A stretch of 5,492 nt of DNA from Candidatus Bathyarchaeum sp. (lineage in GTDB: Archaea; Thermoproteota; Bathyarchaeia; Bathyarchaeales; Bathyarchaeaceae): NCBI GenBank assembly GCA_003096235.1, contig PIXT01000019.1, positions 1 through 5,492 on the forward strand. The letters run 5' to 3'. A model generated the notes under the pieces. The model ran no database searches and was not told the DNA's origin. It saw only the letters and a list, made by a program, of their open reading frames with translations. The position numbers and the translations under genes are program-made. Below, in pieces: positions 1 through 5,492 of the stretch. The first letter of the stretch is position 1. Every line of letters starts with the position of its first letter.

Positions 1-3000
1 AGTTCTTCGTTTACTTCATGAAAGTCCAAGTTTGTCCACTGAAGCTCAAGGTCAATTTCGCAGTTTCCGGCTCCTTCGTTCCATACATGAATTAGGGCAA
101 CATCTATTTGCCACGTGTCTGGACTTGCATCGCCAACTTCAGTCCCATCCCTAAACCTTATTGTGAATGTGGAGTCTGTCAAGTATTCACTTATGGATAC
201 ATTGTTCCATCCTGAAGACAAATCAGTGAAAACGGTTTCCCAGTCCGTTCCAGTCCAAACGTCAACCGCTAAATCTTCGCTGCCCATAGTGCCGCCATAA
301 ACTGAAAGATATTCATTAGGCAAAGAGTATTGAACGTCTGTCCATTGAACCTCTTGGTCTAATCTGTAATCTGTAGAAGCGGGAGTAAGTGCATATTGTT
401 GTCCAGAGTTCTCTTCGTGATATGAGCCTAAAGACCAACTTTTATCGCCAGTAGCGCCAGCTGATTCTTGAACAAAATAAGCTGTTGAAATACCGACCCC
501 GTTAGATGGATTGGATATTTCGGTCTGGTCAATCCACGAGGTACCAAAGGGTGCACCGCCAGAGCTGGGAATGTCATTATCATCACACATGTCATACAGC
601 CAAACCATACATTCATCCTCAGTTGTGGTTACGCTTGGACTAAGAGGTGAACTACTGTATTCTTGATTGACTGATCCTTCTACATGAATTGGAGATGTAG
701 TATCAACGCCTCTGAAAGTAGTTATTTGAGCCACCCAACCACAATAACTATTCCATGTCCATGCATAGTTTGAAGGCTCTGAAGCGTCTGCAATCTTCCA
801 GTAGATGTACACATGTTGTCCTGATGAAATTCTCTGCGTGTAATCATGTTCAAGTGTCCACCCTGAAGGCGCAACAGACATTGAAGAACCATACCCGCTA
901 CTTGTTGTTGACACCAGCAAAGCAATCATGAAATCGTTTTGTTGTGTATTAGCAGGTTTGTTTATTGTCACAGATGTTCCAGACGTAGAACTTGCCTCAG
1001 CTACATTTACGAAACTTATTCCACCTCCAGAACCGGACTCAGATAGAGTAGCATATGTCGAATCAACAGTTTTCATGTCATCAAAGTTGACGAGATTACC
1101 CAAATCTGAAGATGAATCCATATCTGACGCATCATCAACCACAGCACTCTCAACGCTTCCACTCCCTCCACTAGCCAACAAAACTACATCAATAGGCCAT
1201 TGGTCAACAGACACATCACCTGTTTCGATTCCACCACTGAATCTAACCGTAAACGTTGTTGAGGATAAAGAAACAGTATAGTTGTTCCAGCTGTTTGCAG
1301 TTAAATCGGTTGCAAGGTTTTGCCAGTCAAATCCGTTCCAGTAGTCCACTCTTAAGTCTTCACTGCCAAGTGCGCCAGCGTAAATACACAGCTCGTTGTT
1401 CGCCAAGAAATCAACTACATCAGTAAATTCAACTTCTAGGTCAAGTTTGTAGTTGTCGCTACTTTGGGTTTCTTTTGTTATTACAACATCATCAACCCAG
1501 ACCCGTTCATTGTAACCTAAGTTGGCGTCAAATAGTATTCTAAAGTCTGACACAAAGTATTCGCTTTCAGTTAGCTTTGCAGTGTAATGTCTCCATACGT
1601 CTTCGCTTCCACCCCCAAGACTGGCAACAAAATCATAGCCGTCGCCATAGACGTATAACTGCAAATCGCTGCTCTCTGTATTATCTAACCTATACCAGAA
1701 ATCCACATAGATGGCACTGGCACCACGTGTATCCAAGCTGTCACTTGTAAAGTCGCCTTCATTATAGTTTGACGCCCGTGCCGAATATGAACCACTGTTA
1801 ACATACATGTAATAAGATTCCCGGTCCCAATCGCTGGATTCATCATCCCAATTGGCATACCAAGGTGAACCTTCAAAACCATCATCCAATAAAGTGATAT
1901 TTGCATAACCAGCAGTGTTCTCCTCTGTTAACGTGTCATAAACTGAATCTGGACCAGACTGCTGAGCCGAAAAATCACTATGAGAACCAACATCCTCTGA
2001 ACCATCCACATCACCATCATTGTTACCAACAAAACCTTCTAGTCCCCCACCGCCTCCAGAAGTTTCTGTAACCTTATCAAAAACTGAATCAGGACCAGAC
2101 TGCTGAGCCGACAAATCAGAGTGTGAACCTTTATCAGGACTAGAATCCTCATTTGATAACTGCTTCATGAAAGAGTAACCAGTTTCAGGCGGGACTTCCT
2201 CATATTCATCCATTGAAATAGCTGGAGGATGCTCCACCATAACCCAAAGACCAACATGATCATCTTCAGGGCTCGTGTAAATAGGTTCACCATCAAAAGT
2301 AACAACAGCACCGTACCAACTTACATCCAAAGAATAAGTAAACGGAACATCGTCTAACTCCACTGGATTAACTTCGATCGAGTTGCCTCCGTCATCATCT
2401 ATAACTAAAGCCCCAGTTTCAGAGCTTGCAATGCTATCGAACAAATAGAGATTCTGGTTGTCTGCATCAGTAAACATAAAACCTGCCCCAGAATCCAATG
2501 AACTAAATTGGCTCCAATGATGGTAATCCCAGCCAGGTGAAGGTCCATCAAAAAAGGGAGGCGCGGTATAACTGGAAGTTTCAGGATATATTCCAATTGT
2601 ACCATTCTCAGTCAAGGGAAATCCATCAAGATTTGAAAGCTGAATGACGCTAAGATCATCCACAGTTCTAGGTCGAAGAGAATCTACAAAAATTGTTCTC
2701 ACAGCATATGTGTAATATGTTGTAGTTGCAGGCAACGTCAAGTACAATTGAGCATAAAAGTTGGGACAATCAGGATTTTTAACTCCACCACCACCATATT
2801 CGGGTTCCTGCTGGATTATATCCCTCACGATGCCATTATAGATTACATACGCAGAATCAGCACCATAGTCCGGCGTATGATCATCGTTAAAACGCAAAAA
2901 CCTACAATCCGCTGATTCGTCTTCAACAGTTGACCGTACCCAGAAATCCTTGGTATCCTCAGTTTTATTGTATACCTTTAACTCTAAGACACCATTGTCT

Positions 3001-4196
3001 AAAATTCCATAGGTCGGAGCATATTCAGGATCATCATCGAAGTAAAAGTTATCCCAAGCAAACCGTGTCTGAGTTGTTGTATCGTTTCCATCCCACCACA
3101 AAGTAATCTCATTAACACTGTTATTAACTAAAAACACTAACATGTTATTGCTACTAAATATGCTATCGTTGCCAGCGAGTCCAAGCGGCACCTTGTAGTC
3201 TGATGCCCAGTCCTCCACTTGAAATGGAATCTCATTATCAATAGTGTTTGCGCTAACTCGAATGGATTTAACGGAAACAGGAGGAATTGGTCTCCCTTGT
3301 GGTGAAAGCTCTAGAGTTTGACCAAGCCATTTTAAGGTTCCATTTTGGAGAATTTCAATGACAAAATTGTCAGTTGATAACGAATTGTAAATGCTTGATA
3401 CTCCGGTACCTTCCCAATCAAAATTGTAAGTGTAATGTGGAATTCCTGACTCTGAATCAACAGAAGCTTGGGAATAAAAAGCTGACACCACTAGCCCTCT
3501 ATTATCCTCAATCTGGACAGAGTAAGCATCTTGGTTTACTCCTGAAGGAAGTGTTATGTCGTAAACTCCGTTAGACACTATCATTTCAGTTGGGTTGACT
3601 AGTTCCCACATTGAATCGGTATAACTGTAGTTATAGAACCAAAAGTTTTCTACGGTCAATCCTAATTCAGGTTCAATGTTATCACGAGTAACGTTTATTC
3701 GAGCTACACCAAGCTCTGACTCTAACATGGCAACGGTTAAGGCTGAAGAGGTCTCATATGTTACGCCCTCAATTCCGATAGCCGACAAAGAATATGTTAC
3801 CGAAATATTTCCTGCACTGTAGCTTTCTGGCATGAACCATCTTGTGGAGACATCATCATCGTTAAAATCAAATGTGAACGATGGATTCCATTCAGGATGA
3901 GAACGAGCAATGTTAACTAAACCGCTTGAAAGATAGCTATTTGTGAGTCCCCTGGCATATGTGGAGTTTCCTGTGACCTGCAGTATTGAGCCATAATAGC
4001 CAACAGTGAAATCTAAAATGCTTTTGATGTCCGCGTTCATTTCTCCAATAGCTGACAAGACTTCTGGCGTGCCCTGCATAGAAGAGTGACGAACTAAAGT
4101 ATAGCTGGATATCACAGCGGTTACTAAAATCACGGAAACAAGTAACGCTGCAATTACGGAGAACTGCCCCTTATTTGCTCGGCTACATTTCTTCAT
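1..4196 (-). CDS. Large modular pilin-like surface protein with lectin-like repeat domains (3' partial)
   Basis: The frame runs from ATG at 4196-4194 to the left edge, 1398 full codons (last at 5-3) without a stop, so the protein is longer still. The start is supported by the AGGAGG site and by a class III signal directly after it. Order of parts: signal and membrane helix 1-35; beta-rich core about 36-658; linker repeats 690-711 and 737-758; MAM/lectin-like domain 765-910; repeat domain A 915-1009; degenerate linker 1032-1053; APSGWTL-type beta-sandwich 1059-1270; repeat domain B 1276-1372; start of copy C at 1377. At least eleven N-x-S/T sequons (for example N77, N130, N168, N285, N410, N766, N1332) and a strongly acidic composition fit the outer cell surface. 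The likely role is an anchored adhesin or pilus-type carbohydrate-binding protein; this is inference from architecture. The core resembles unnamed proteins I recall from Bathyarchaeia. It could instead be an S-layer-associated protein. The frame is certain; the function is moderately supported. Confidence 0.88.
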   Translation of the reverse strand, partial: MKKCSRANKGQFSVIAALLVSVILVTAVISSYTLVRHSSMQGTPEVLSAIGEMNADIKSILDFTVGYYGSILQVTGNSTYARGLTNSYLSSGLVNIARSHPEWNPSFTFDFNDDDVSTRWFMPESYSAGNISVTYSLSAIGIEGVTYETSSALTVAMLESELGVARINVTRDNIEPELGLTVENFWFYNYSYTDSMWELVNPTEMIVSNGVYDITLPSGVNQDAYSVQIEDNRGLVVSAFYSQASVDSESGIPHYTYNFDWEGTGVSSIYNSLSTDNFVIEILQNGTLKWLGQTLELSPQGRPIPPVSVKSIRVSANTIDNEIPFQVEDWASDYKVPLGLAGNDSIFSSNNMLVFLVNNSVNEITLWWDGNDTTTQTRFAWDNFYFDDDPEYAPTYGILDNGVLELKVYNKTEDTKDFWVRSTVEDESADCRFLRFNDDHTPDYGADSAYVIYNGIVRDIIQQEPEYGGGGVKNPDCPNFYAQLYLTLPATTTYYTYAVRTIFVDSLRPRTVDDLSVIQLSNLDGFPLTENGTIGIYPETSSYTAPPFFDGPSPGWDYHHWSQFSSLDSGAGFMFTDADNQNLYLFDSIASSETGALVIDDDGGNSIEVNPVELDDVPFTYSLDVSWYGAVVTFDGEPIYTSPEDDHVGLWVMVEHPPAISMDEYEEVPPETGYSFMKQLSNEDSSPDKGSHSDLSAQQSGPDSVFDKVTETSGGGGGLEGFVGNNDGDVDGSEDVGSHSDFSAQQSGPDSVYDTLTEENTAGYANITLLDDGFEGSPWYANWDDESSDWDRESYYMYVNSGSYSARASNYNEGDFTSDSLDTRGASAIYVDFWYRLDNTESSDLQLYVYGDGYDFVASLGGGSEDVWRHYTAKLTESEYFVSDFRILFDANLGYNERVWVDDVVITKETQSSDNYKLDLEVEFTDVVDFLANNELCIYAGALGSEDLRVDYWNGFDWQNLATDLTANSWNNYTVSLSSTTFTVRFSGGIETGDVSVDQWPIDVVLLASGGSGSVESAVVDDASDMDSSSDLGNLVNFDDMKTVDSTYATLSESGSGGGISFVNVAEASSTSGTSVTINKPANTQQNDFMIALLVSTTSSGYGSSMSVAPSGWTLEHDYTQRISSGQHVYIYWKIADASEPSNYAWTWNSYCGWVAQITTFRGVDTTSPIHVEGSVNQEYSSSPLSPSVTTTEDECMVWLYDMCDDNDIPSSGGAPFGTSWIDQTEISNPSNGVGISTAYFVQESAGATGDKSWSLGSYHEENSGQQYALTPASTDYRLDQEVQWTDVQYSLPNEYLSVYGGTMGSEDLAVDVWTGTDWETVFTDLSSGWNNVSISEYLTDSTFTIRFRDGTEVGDASPDTWQIDVALIHVWNEGAGNCEIDLELQWTNLDFHEVNEE
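3..68 (-). repeat. Start of repeat domain copy C, cut by the window edge (residues 1377-1398)
   Basis: Directly after copy B the frame reads GN, then CEIDLELQWTNLDFHEVNEE. This matches the first 20 residues of copies A and B (Y.LD.EVQWT.V.....NE). Copies B and C are therefore in tandem with only a few residues between them, and the array continues beyond the window. Confidence 0.75.
81..371 (-). repeat. Repeat domain copy B (residues 1276-1372)
   Basis: The second copy of the roughly 95-residue domain starts DYRLDQEVQWTDVQYSLPNE. It carries TMGSEDLAVDVWTGTDW and ends TFTIRFRDGTEVGDASPDTW then QIDVALIHVW. Relative to copy A it has a two-residue insertion before the TFTIRF strand and a two-residue deletion after TDL. 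It follows the APSGWTL-type domain. Confidence 0.8.
387..1022 (-). other. APSGWTL-type beta-sandwich domain (residues about 1059-1270)
   Basis: The markers in order are SVTINKPANTQQNDFMIALLV, APSGWTLEHDY, YIYWKIADASEPSNYAWTW, ITTFRGVDTTSPI, SPSVTTTEDECMVWLYD and, near the end, GDKSWSLG. This run (TI.KP....D.ml..., APSGWTL, Y.K.A..SEP..Y.W, GVDTT.PI, PSVTTT) is a domain I recognise from many secreted bacterial and some archaeal surface proteins; I do not know an agreed function. Three cysteines (C1152, C1196, C1204) could form a disulphide. The broad bacterial spread suggests the module was shared across domains of life. Confidence 0.6.
1038..1103 (-). repeat. Degenerate linker repeat copy 3 (residues 1032-1053)
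   Basis: LGNLVNFDDMKTVDSTYATLSE aligns with GSHSDFSAQQSGPDSVYDTLTE with one gap, keeping the Phe, the DS.Y..L.E core and the preceding acidic/serine run (SDMDSSSD). Gly-Ser follows (SGSGGG) and then the next folded domain. It is too diverged to see at nucleotide level, and position in the architecture is the main support. Confidence 0.55.
1170..1454 (-). repeat. Repeat domain copy A (residues 915-1009)
   Basis: This roughly 95-residue beta-type domain starts NYKLDLEVEFTDVVDFLANN. It carries ALGSEDLRVDYWNGFDWQNL in the middle, and ends TFTVRF, ETGDVSVDQWPIDVVLL. Copy B shares about half of its residues by eye, including GSEDL.VD.W.G.DW, TDL, TFT.RF and D.W.IDV. It follows the MAM/lectin-like domain directly. 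It is probably a small beta-sandwich spacer or binding module. Confidence 0.8.
1467..1904 (-). other. MAM/lectin-like jelly-roll domain (residues about 765-910)
   Basis: The order of conserved pieces is LLDDGFEGSPWYANWDD, then VNSGSYSARASNYNEGDFTS, IYVDFWYRLDNTESSDLQLYV, DVWRHYTAKL, FRILFDANLG and VWVDDVVIT. The pattern of 'bad-fold W ... GSYSA ... FWYR ... WIDDVVI' matches the MAM/concanavalin- or galactose-binding-like beta-sandwiches found in secreted prokaryotic adhesins and glycan-active enzymes. Such domains usually bind carbohydrate or mediate adhesion. The ligand cannot be read from the sequence. Confidence 0.6.
1923..1988 (-). repeat. Linker repeat copy 2 (residues 737-758)
   Basis: The segment reads GSHSDFSAQQSGPDSVYD followed by TLTE and then ENTAGYAN, leading straight into the MAM/lectin-like domain. 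It differs from copy 1 mainly at L/F, F/Y and KV/TL. This is the complete form of the linker: acidic DVDGSEDV before it, the motif, then a folded domain. Confidence 0.85.
2001..2018 (-). other. DxDxDG calcium-binding-type loop (residues 727-732)
   Basis: Residues 727-732 read DGDVDG, a perfect DxDxDG. They lie in an acidic stretch (GNNDGDVDGSEDVG) between linker copies 1 and 2. DxDxDG is the core of EF-hand-like calcium loops, but the usual acidic residue at loop position 12 is a serine here (S738). Calcium binding is therefore plausible and not shown; an acidic flexible spacer is the alternative. Confidence 0.5.
2064..2129 (-). repeat. Linker repeat copy 1 (residues 690-711)
   Basis: The segment reads GSHSDLSAQQSGPDSVFD and then KVTE. 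It is preceded by the acidic NEDSSPDK and followed by five glycines (714-718). By my hand alignment it matches copy 2 at 54 of 66 nucleotide positions, including a 20-base identical block. Unlike the other copies it is not followed by a folded domain: only 25 residues separate it from copy 2. Confidence 0.85.
2223..4091 (-). other. N-terminal core of the modular surface protein (residues about 36-658)
   Basis: This part contains no internal repeats. Residues 36-130 include a helical stretch (TPEVLSAIGEMNADIKSILDF) followed by LQVTGNSTYARGLTNSYL, typical of the stalk after a pilin helix. Residues 130-260 alternate short beta-type segments (LTVAMLESELGVARINVTRD; VYDITLPSGVNQDAYSVQI). Residues 283-520 run from LQNGTLKWLG through EIPFQVEDWASDYKVPLGLA, FLVNNSVNEITLWWDGND and YVIYNGIVRDIIQQEPEYGGGG to TTYYTYAVRTIFVDS. 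Residues 540-655, from FFDGPSPGWDYHHWSQFSS to VSWYGAVVTFDGEPIY and HVGLWVMVEHPP, look like a separate beta domain. I recall similar unnamed sequences in Bathyarchaeia, but no named domain is identified. Confidence 0.5.
4092..4172 (-). other. Class III (prepilin/archaellin-type) signal peptide and membrane helix
   Basis: Residues 1-10 are a short basic leader (K2, K3, R6, K9) ending in K9-G10. They are followed by Q11-F12 and an uninterrupted hydrophobic run to V35. A Lys-Gly pair just before Gln and a hydrophobic helix is the pattern cut by archaeal prepilin peptidases (PibD/FlaK type), predicted between G10 and Q11. In this family class the helix stays as a membrane anchor or packs into a filament core, with everything after residue 36 outside. 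A plain N-terminal anchor without processing is the alternative. Confidence 0.75.
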
Positions 4197-4200
4197 GATG

Positions 4201-5492
4201 TCAGGTTCCTCCTTGCTGACCTAGTTGCAATGTTACAAGGCTTGATGTGCCACTAGCGCCAAACTCGCTTCGGTAGACCGCTGGATTATAATACATTAAT
4301 AGACCTAATGCGGCAACGCGTATGTCTGGAATCCTTGTGAGTCCAATCGCTGTGAGTGCTCCACTGCCATCCTGATGTGCATATGTTGCGCCAGCGTTGT
4401 AACCGTTTTTGATTTCAAATATAGGCGCAGACAGTGTGAGATGATAATCATCCTCGATGTCTTGAGGAAGTGCACGAGTCGCTGTCTGGTACGGAGAAGG
4501 ATAAAGCCCATAATAATTACAAAGGTCAAGAGCAGTATCGGTGAAGTGAACTACTCCAACTTCTGTTGCAATCGAACCGCGATCATATATCCATTGCCAG
4601 TAGCCATTAAGATACACGTATTCCCATGCGTCATAATCTTCACCATCCAAGCCTCTTAGAAAGGCGTTTAGTCCTGAATATCCAACTTGATCCATGCCAT
4701 AAATGCCATAACCATTATCAGAATTACTAAATGAGGCAGTATTAGAAACATAATAAAGTGGGTAGCCCACAATGCTTACCCAAGTCCAATTATACTGACG
4801 CGTCAAACTGCCAAGCGTATAACAAAACATCGAATGAGAATCACGGGTTACATAATATCCTTCACCAGATTGTGTCCCGTATTGCGTATAACTATGTGGA
4901 ATGGGAACAGTTTCCCCAAACGGATTCACTACAACCGCATTTTGTACATTGCCTTCACCCAAGGAATCTTCCAAGAGAAGCTCAAACTGAGCGGTTGTGT
5001 TTATGAGAACTGTATTGGTAAAGTATGGTGAAAGGAAATCATAAAAGTCTGCAGCAAGACTCTGACCAGTATAGCCTGTAACCCACCATCCATTAGCATC
5101 GCTACAGTTCAGTATGTATAACGTGATTTCTGTACTTTCACCGCCCACTTTTTCTGGGTCCTGAGTAAAAGTAACGTCAGGCGATGCCACAAGCAATGAT
5201 CCAGAATCAGAATCAACTCCAAAGCTTGAATCTGAAATCGAGTCTGACAAATGATAGCTTACGACTCCATTAGTTGTTGAAATATTATAGACGCTGAGAT
5301 TATAGACCACATTGACTGGAAGAGAAGCTGAAAGAGCTTTCTGAAGGTCTCCCCAAGCATCAGCATCATCACTGAAGACGGTTTCACTTAGCACACCTTG
5401 TGCATCCAATGTTTCAAGCGTGGATTGAGCCAATTTGCCTAGATCGGTTCCAAAAGCTTGGCTGGATGAAGGTAAAACAGCAAATTGGGTTG
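4201..5492 (-). CDS. Uncharacterised extracytoplasmic archaeal protein, partner of the downstream pilin-like protein (5' partial)
   Basis: The frame is open from the right window edge (first full codon 5490-5488) to TGA at 4203-4201, so 429 residues are visible and the true start lies outside. Visible residues 1-70 include LGKLAQSTLETLD and LPVNVVYNLSVYN, a pattern I associate with the segment just after the membrane helix in archaeal pilin-like proteins, so the missing N-terminus is probably short and may hold a signal helix. Residues 125-250 look like an alpha/beta unit: a strand at YILN, a helix at TGQSLAADFYDFL, then VVVNPFGETVPIP (186-198) and NWTWVSIVGYPLYYVS (234-249). The rest is aromatic-rich and ends LQLGQQGGT. 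Sequons at N64, N69, N128, N164 and N234 fit a glycosylated surface protein. No catalytic signature is recognisable. The stop is four bases from the next start, indicating an operon. The frame is certain; function is unknown, and the surface/pilin link is inference. Confidence 0.85.
   Translation of the reverse strand, partial: TQFAVLPSSSQAFGTDLGKLAQSTLETLDAQGVLSETVFSDDADAWGDLQKALSASLPVNVVYNLSVYNISTTNGVVSYHLSDSISDSSFGVDSDSGSLLVASPDVTFTQDPEKVGGESTEITLYILNCSDANGWWVTGYTGQSLAADFYDFLSPYFTNTVLINTTAQFELLLEDSLGEGNVQNAVVVNPFGETVPIPHSYTQYGTQSGEGYYVTRDSHSMFCYTLGSLTRQYNWTWVSIVGYPLYYVSNTASFSNSDNGYGIYGMDQVGYSGLNAFLRGLDGEDYDAWEYVYLNGYWQWIYDRGSIATEVGVVHFTDTALDLCNYYGLYPSPYQTATRALPQDIEDDYHLTLSAPIFEIKNGYNAGATYAHQDGSGALTAIGLTRIPDIRVAALGLLMYYNPAVYRSEFGASGTSSLVTLQLGQQGGT
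4208..4213 (-). promoter_or_regulatory. Shine-Dalgarno site AGGAGG for the downstream gene, inside the end of the upstream gene
   Basis: On the minus strand AGGAGG reads from 4213 to 4208, with 11 bases before the ATG at 4196-4194. It is part of the codons for the last Gln-Gly-Gly of the upstream protein, just before its TGA. This fixes the start of the downstream gene and points to translational coupling, because ribosomes finishing the first gene sit on the second gene's binding site. Confidence 0.8.

Noticed and set aside
928..1281. 117-codon plus-strand open frame
   Set aside because: It lies antisense within the large minus-strand gene, whose frame is continuous and has clear domains here. 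Its own translation has no recognisable pattern.
1923..2129. CRISPR-like or mobile direct repeats
   Set aside because: The two copies are in frame, differ mostly in tolerated codon changes, and encode the same linker peptide. They are protein repeats.
2740..3010. DUF2341-like domain (KDFWVRSTVEDESADCRFLRFND)
   Set aside because: The order of elements does not follow the DUF2341 pattern I know, and the similarity is limited to a few residues, so I left it as part of the unnamed core.
4197..4260. Separate promoter for the large gene
   Set aside because: Only four bases separate the genes, and I see no convincing TATA-box/BRE pair in the end of the upstream gene. Read-through transcription explains the arrangement.
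4305..4529. Minus-strand open frame in another phase of the upstream gene
   Set aside because: It overlaps the well-supported C-terminal region of the upstream protein and has no signal, motif or ribosome binding site.
4375..5031. Three overlapping plus-strand open frames of 65-94 codons
   Set aside because: They are antisense shadows of the upstream gene, without Shine-Dalgarno sites or protein-like patterns.
5431..5433. TTG as the start of the upstream gene
   Set aside because: The frame remains open for 19 more codons to the window edge with protein-like sequence (TQFAVLPSSSQAFGTDLGK), and a TTG here would fall inside that continuous segment. The real start is outside.

Overview
The window is coding from end to end on the minus strand and holds two adjacent genes, both cut by a window edge. 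It looks archaeal, most likely from an uncultured TACK-type lineage such as Bathyarchaeia. The reasons are the N-terminus of the second gene, which carries a class III (prepilin/archaellin-type) signal with a KG-QF cleavage site and a following hydrophobic helix; a strong Shine-Dalgarno site; many N-x-S/T sequons; and the overall style of both proteins, which I recall from uncharacterised Bathyarchaeia-like genomes. The lineage is an inference from memory, not a search result.

Layout in the direction of transcription (high to low coordinates). First, 5492-4201 is the end of a gene whose N-terminus lies beyond the window. 429 residues are visible, and the product is predicted to be an extracytoplasmic, pilin-operon-type protein with an alpha/beta core and a Tyr/Trp-rich C-terminal part. 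Four bases later, the second gene starts at 4196 and stays open to the left edge (1398 codons, no stop). I translated this frame codon by codon and found no interruption. Its ribosome binding site is inside the last codons of the first gene, so the two are almost certainly one operon with coupled translation.

The second protein is modular. Residues 1-35 form a class III signal/transmembrane anchor. Residues about 36-658 form a long beta-rich core, which I believe is the conserved part of the family. Residues about 679 to the edge form an accessory tail of Asp/Ser/Gly linkers and beta-sandwich domains. The linker motif GSHSDxSAQQSGPDSVxD occurs twice nearly identically and a third time degenerately. 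One linker leads into a MAM/lectin-like domain, another into a widespread 'APSGWTL' beta-sandwich. Each of these domains is followed by a copy of a roughly 95-residue repeat domain, and a further copy begins at the window edge. A DxDxDG calcium-type loop lies between the first two linkers.

The likely joint role is a surface-exposed, glycosylated, pilin-anchored adhesin or carbohydrate-binding filament component, with the first gene's product as its partner. No RNA genes, mobile elements, CRISPR, promoter or terminator are visible, and no non-coding stretch exceeds a few bases.
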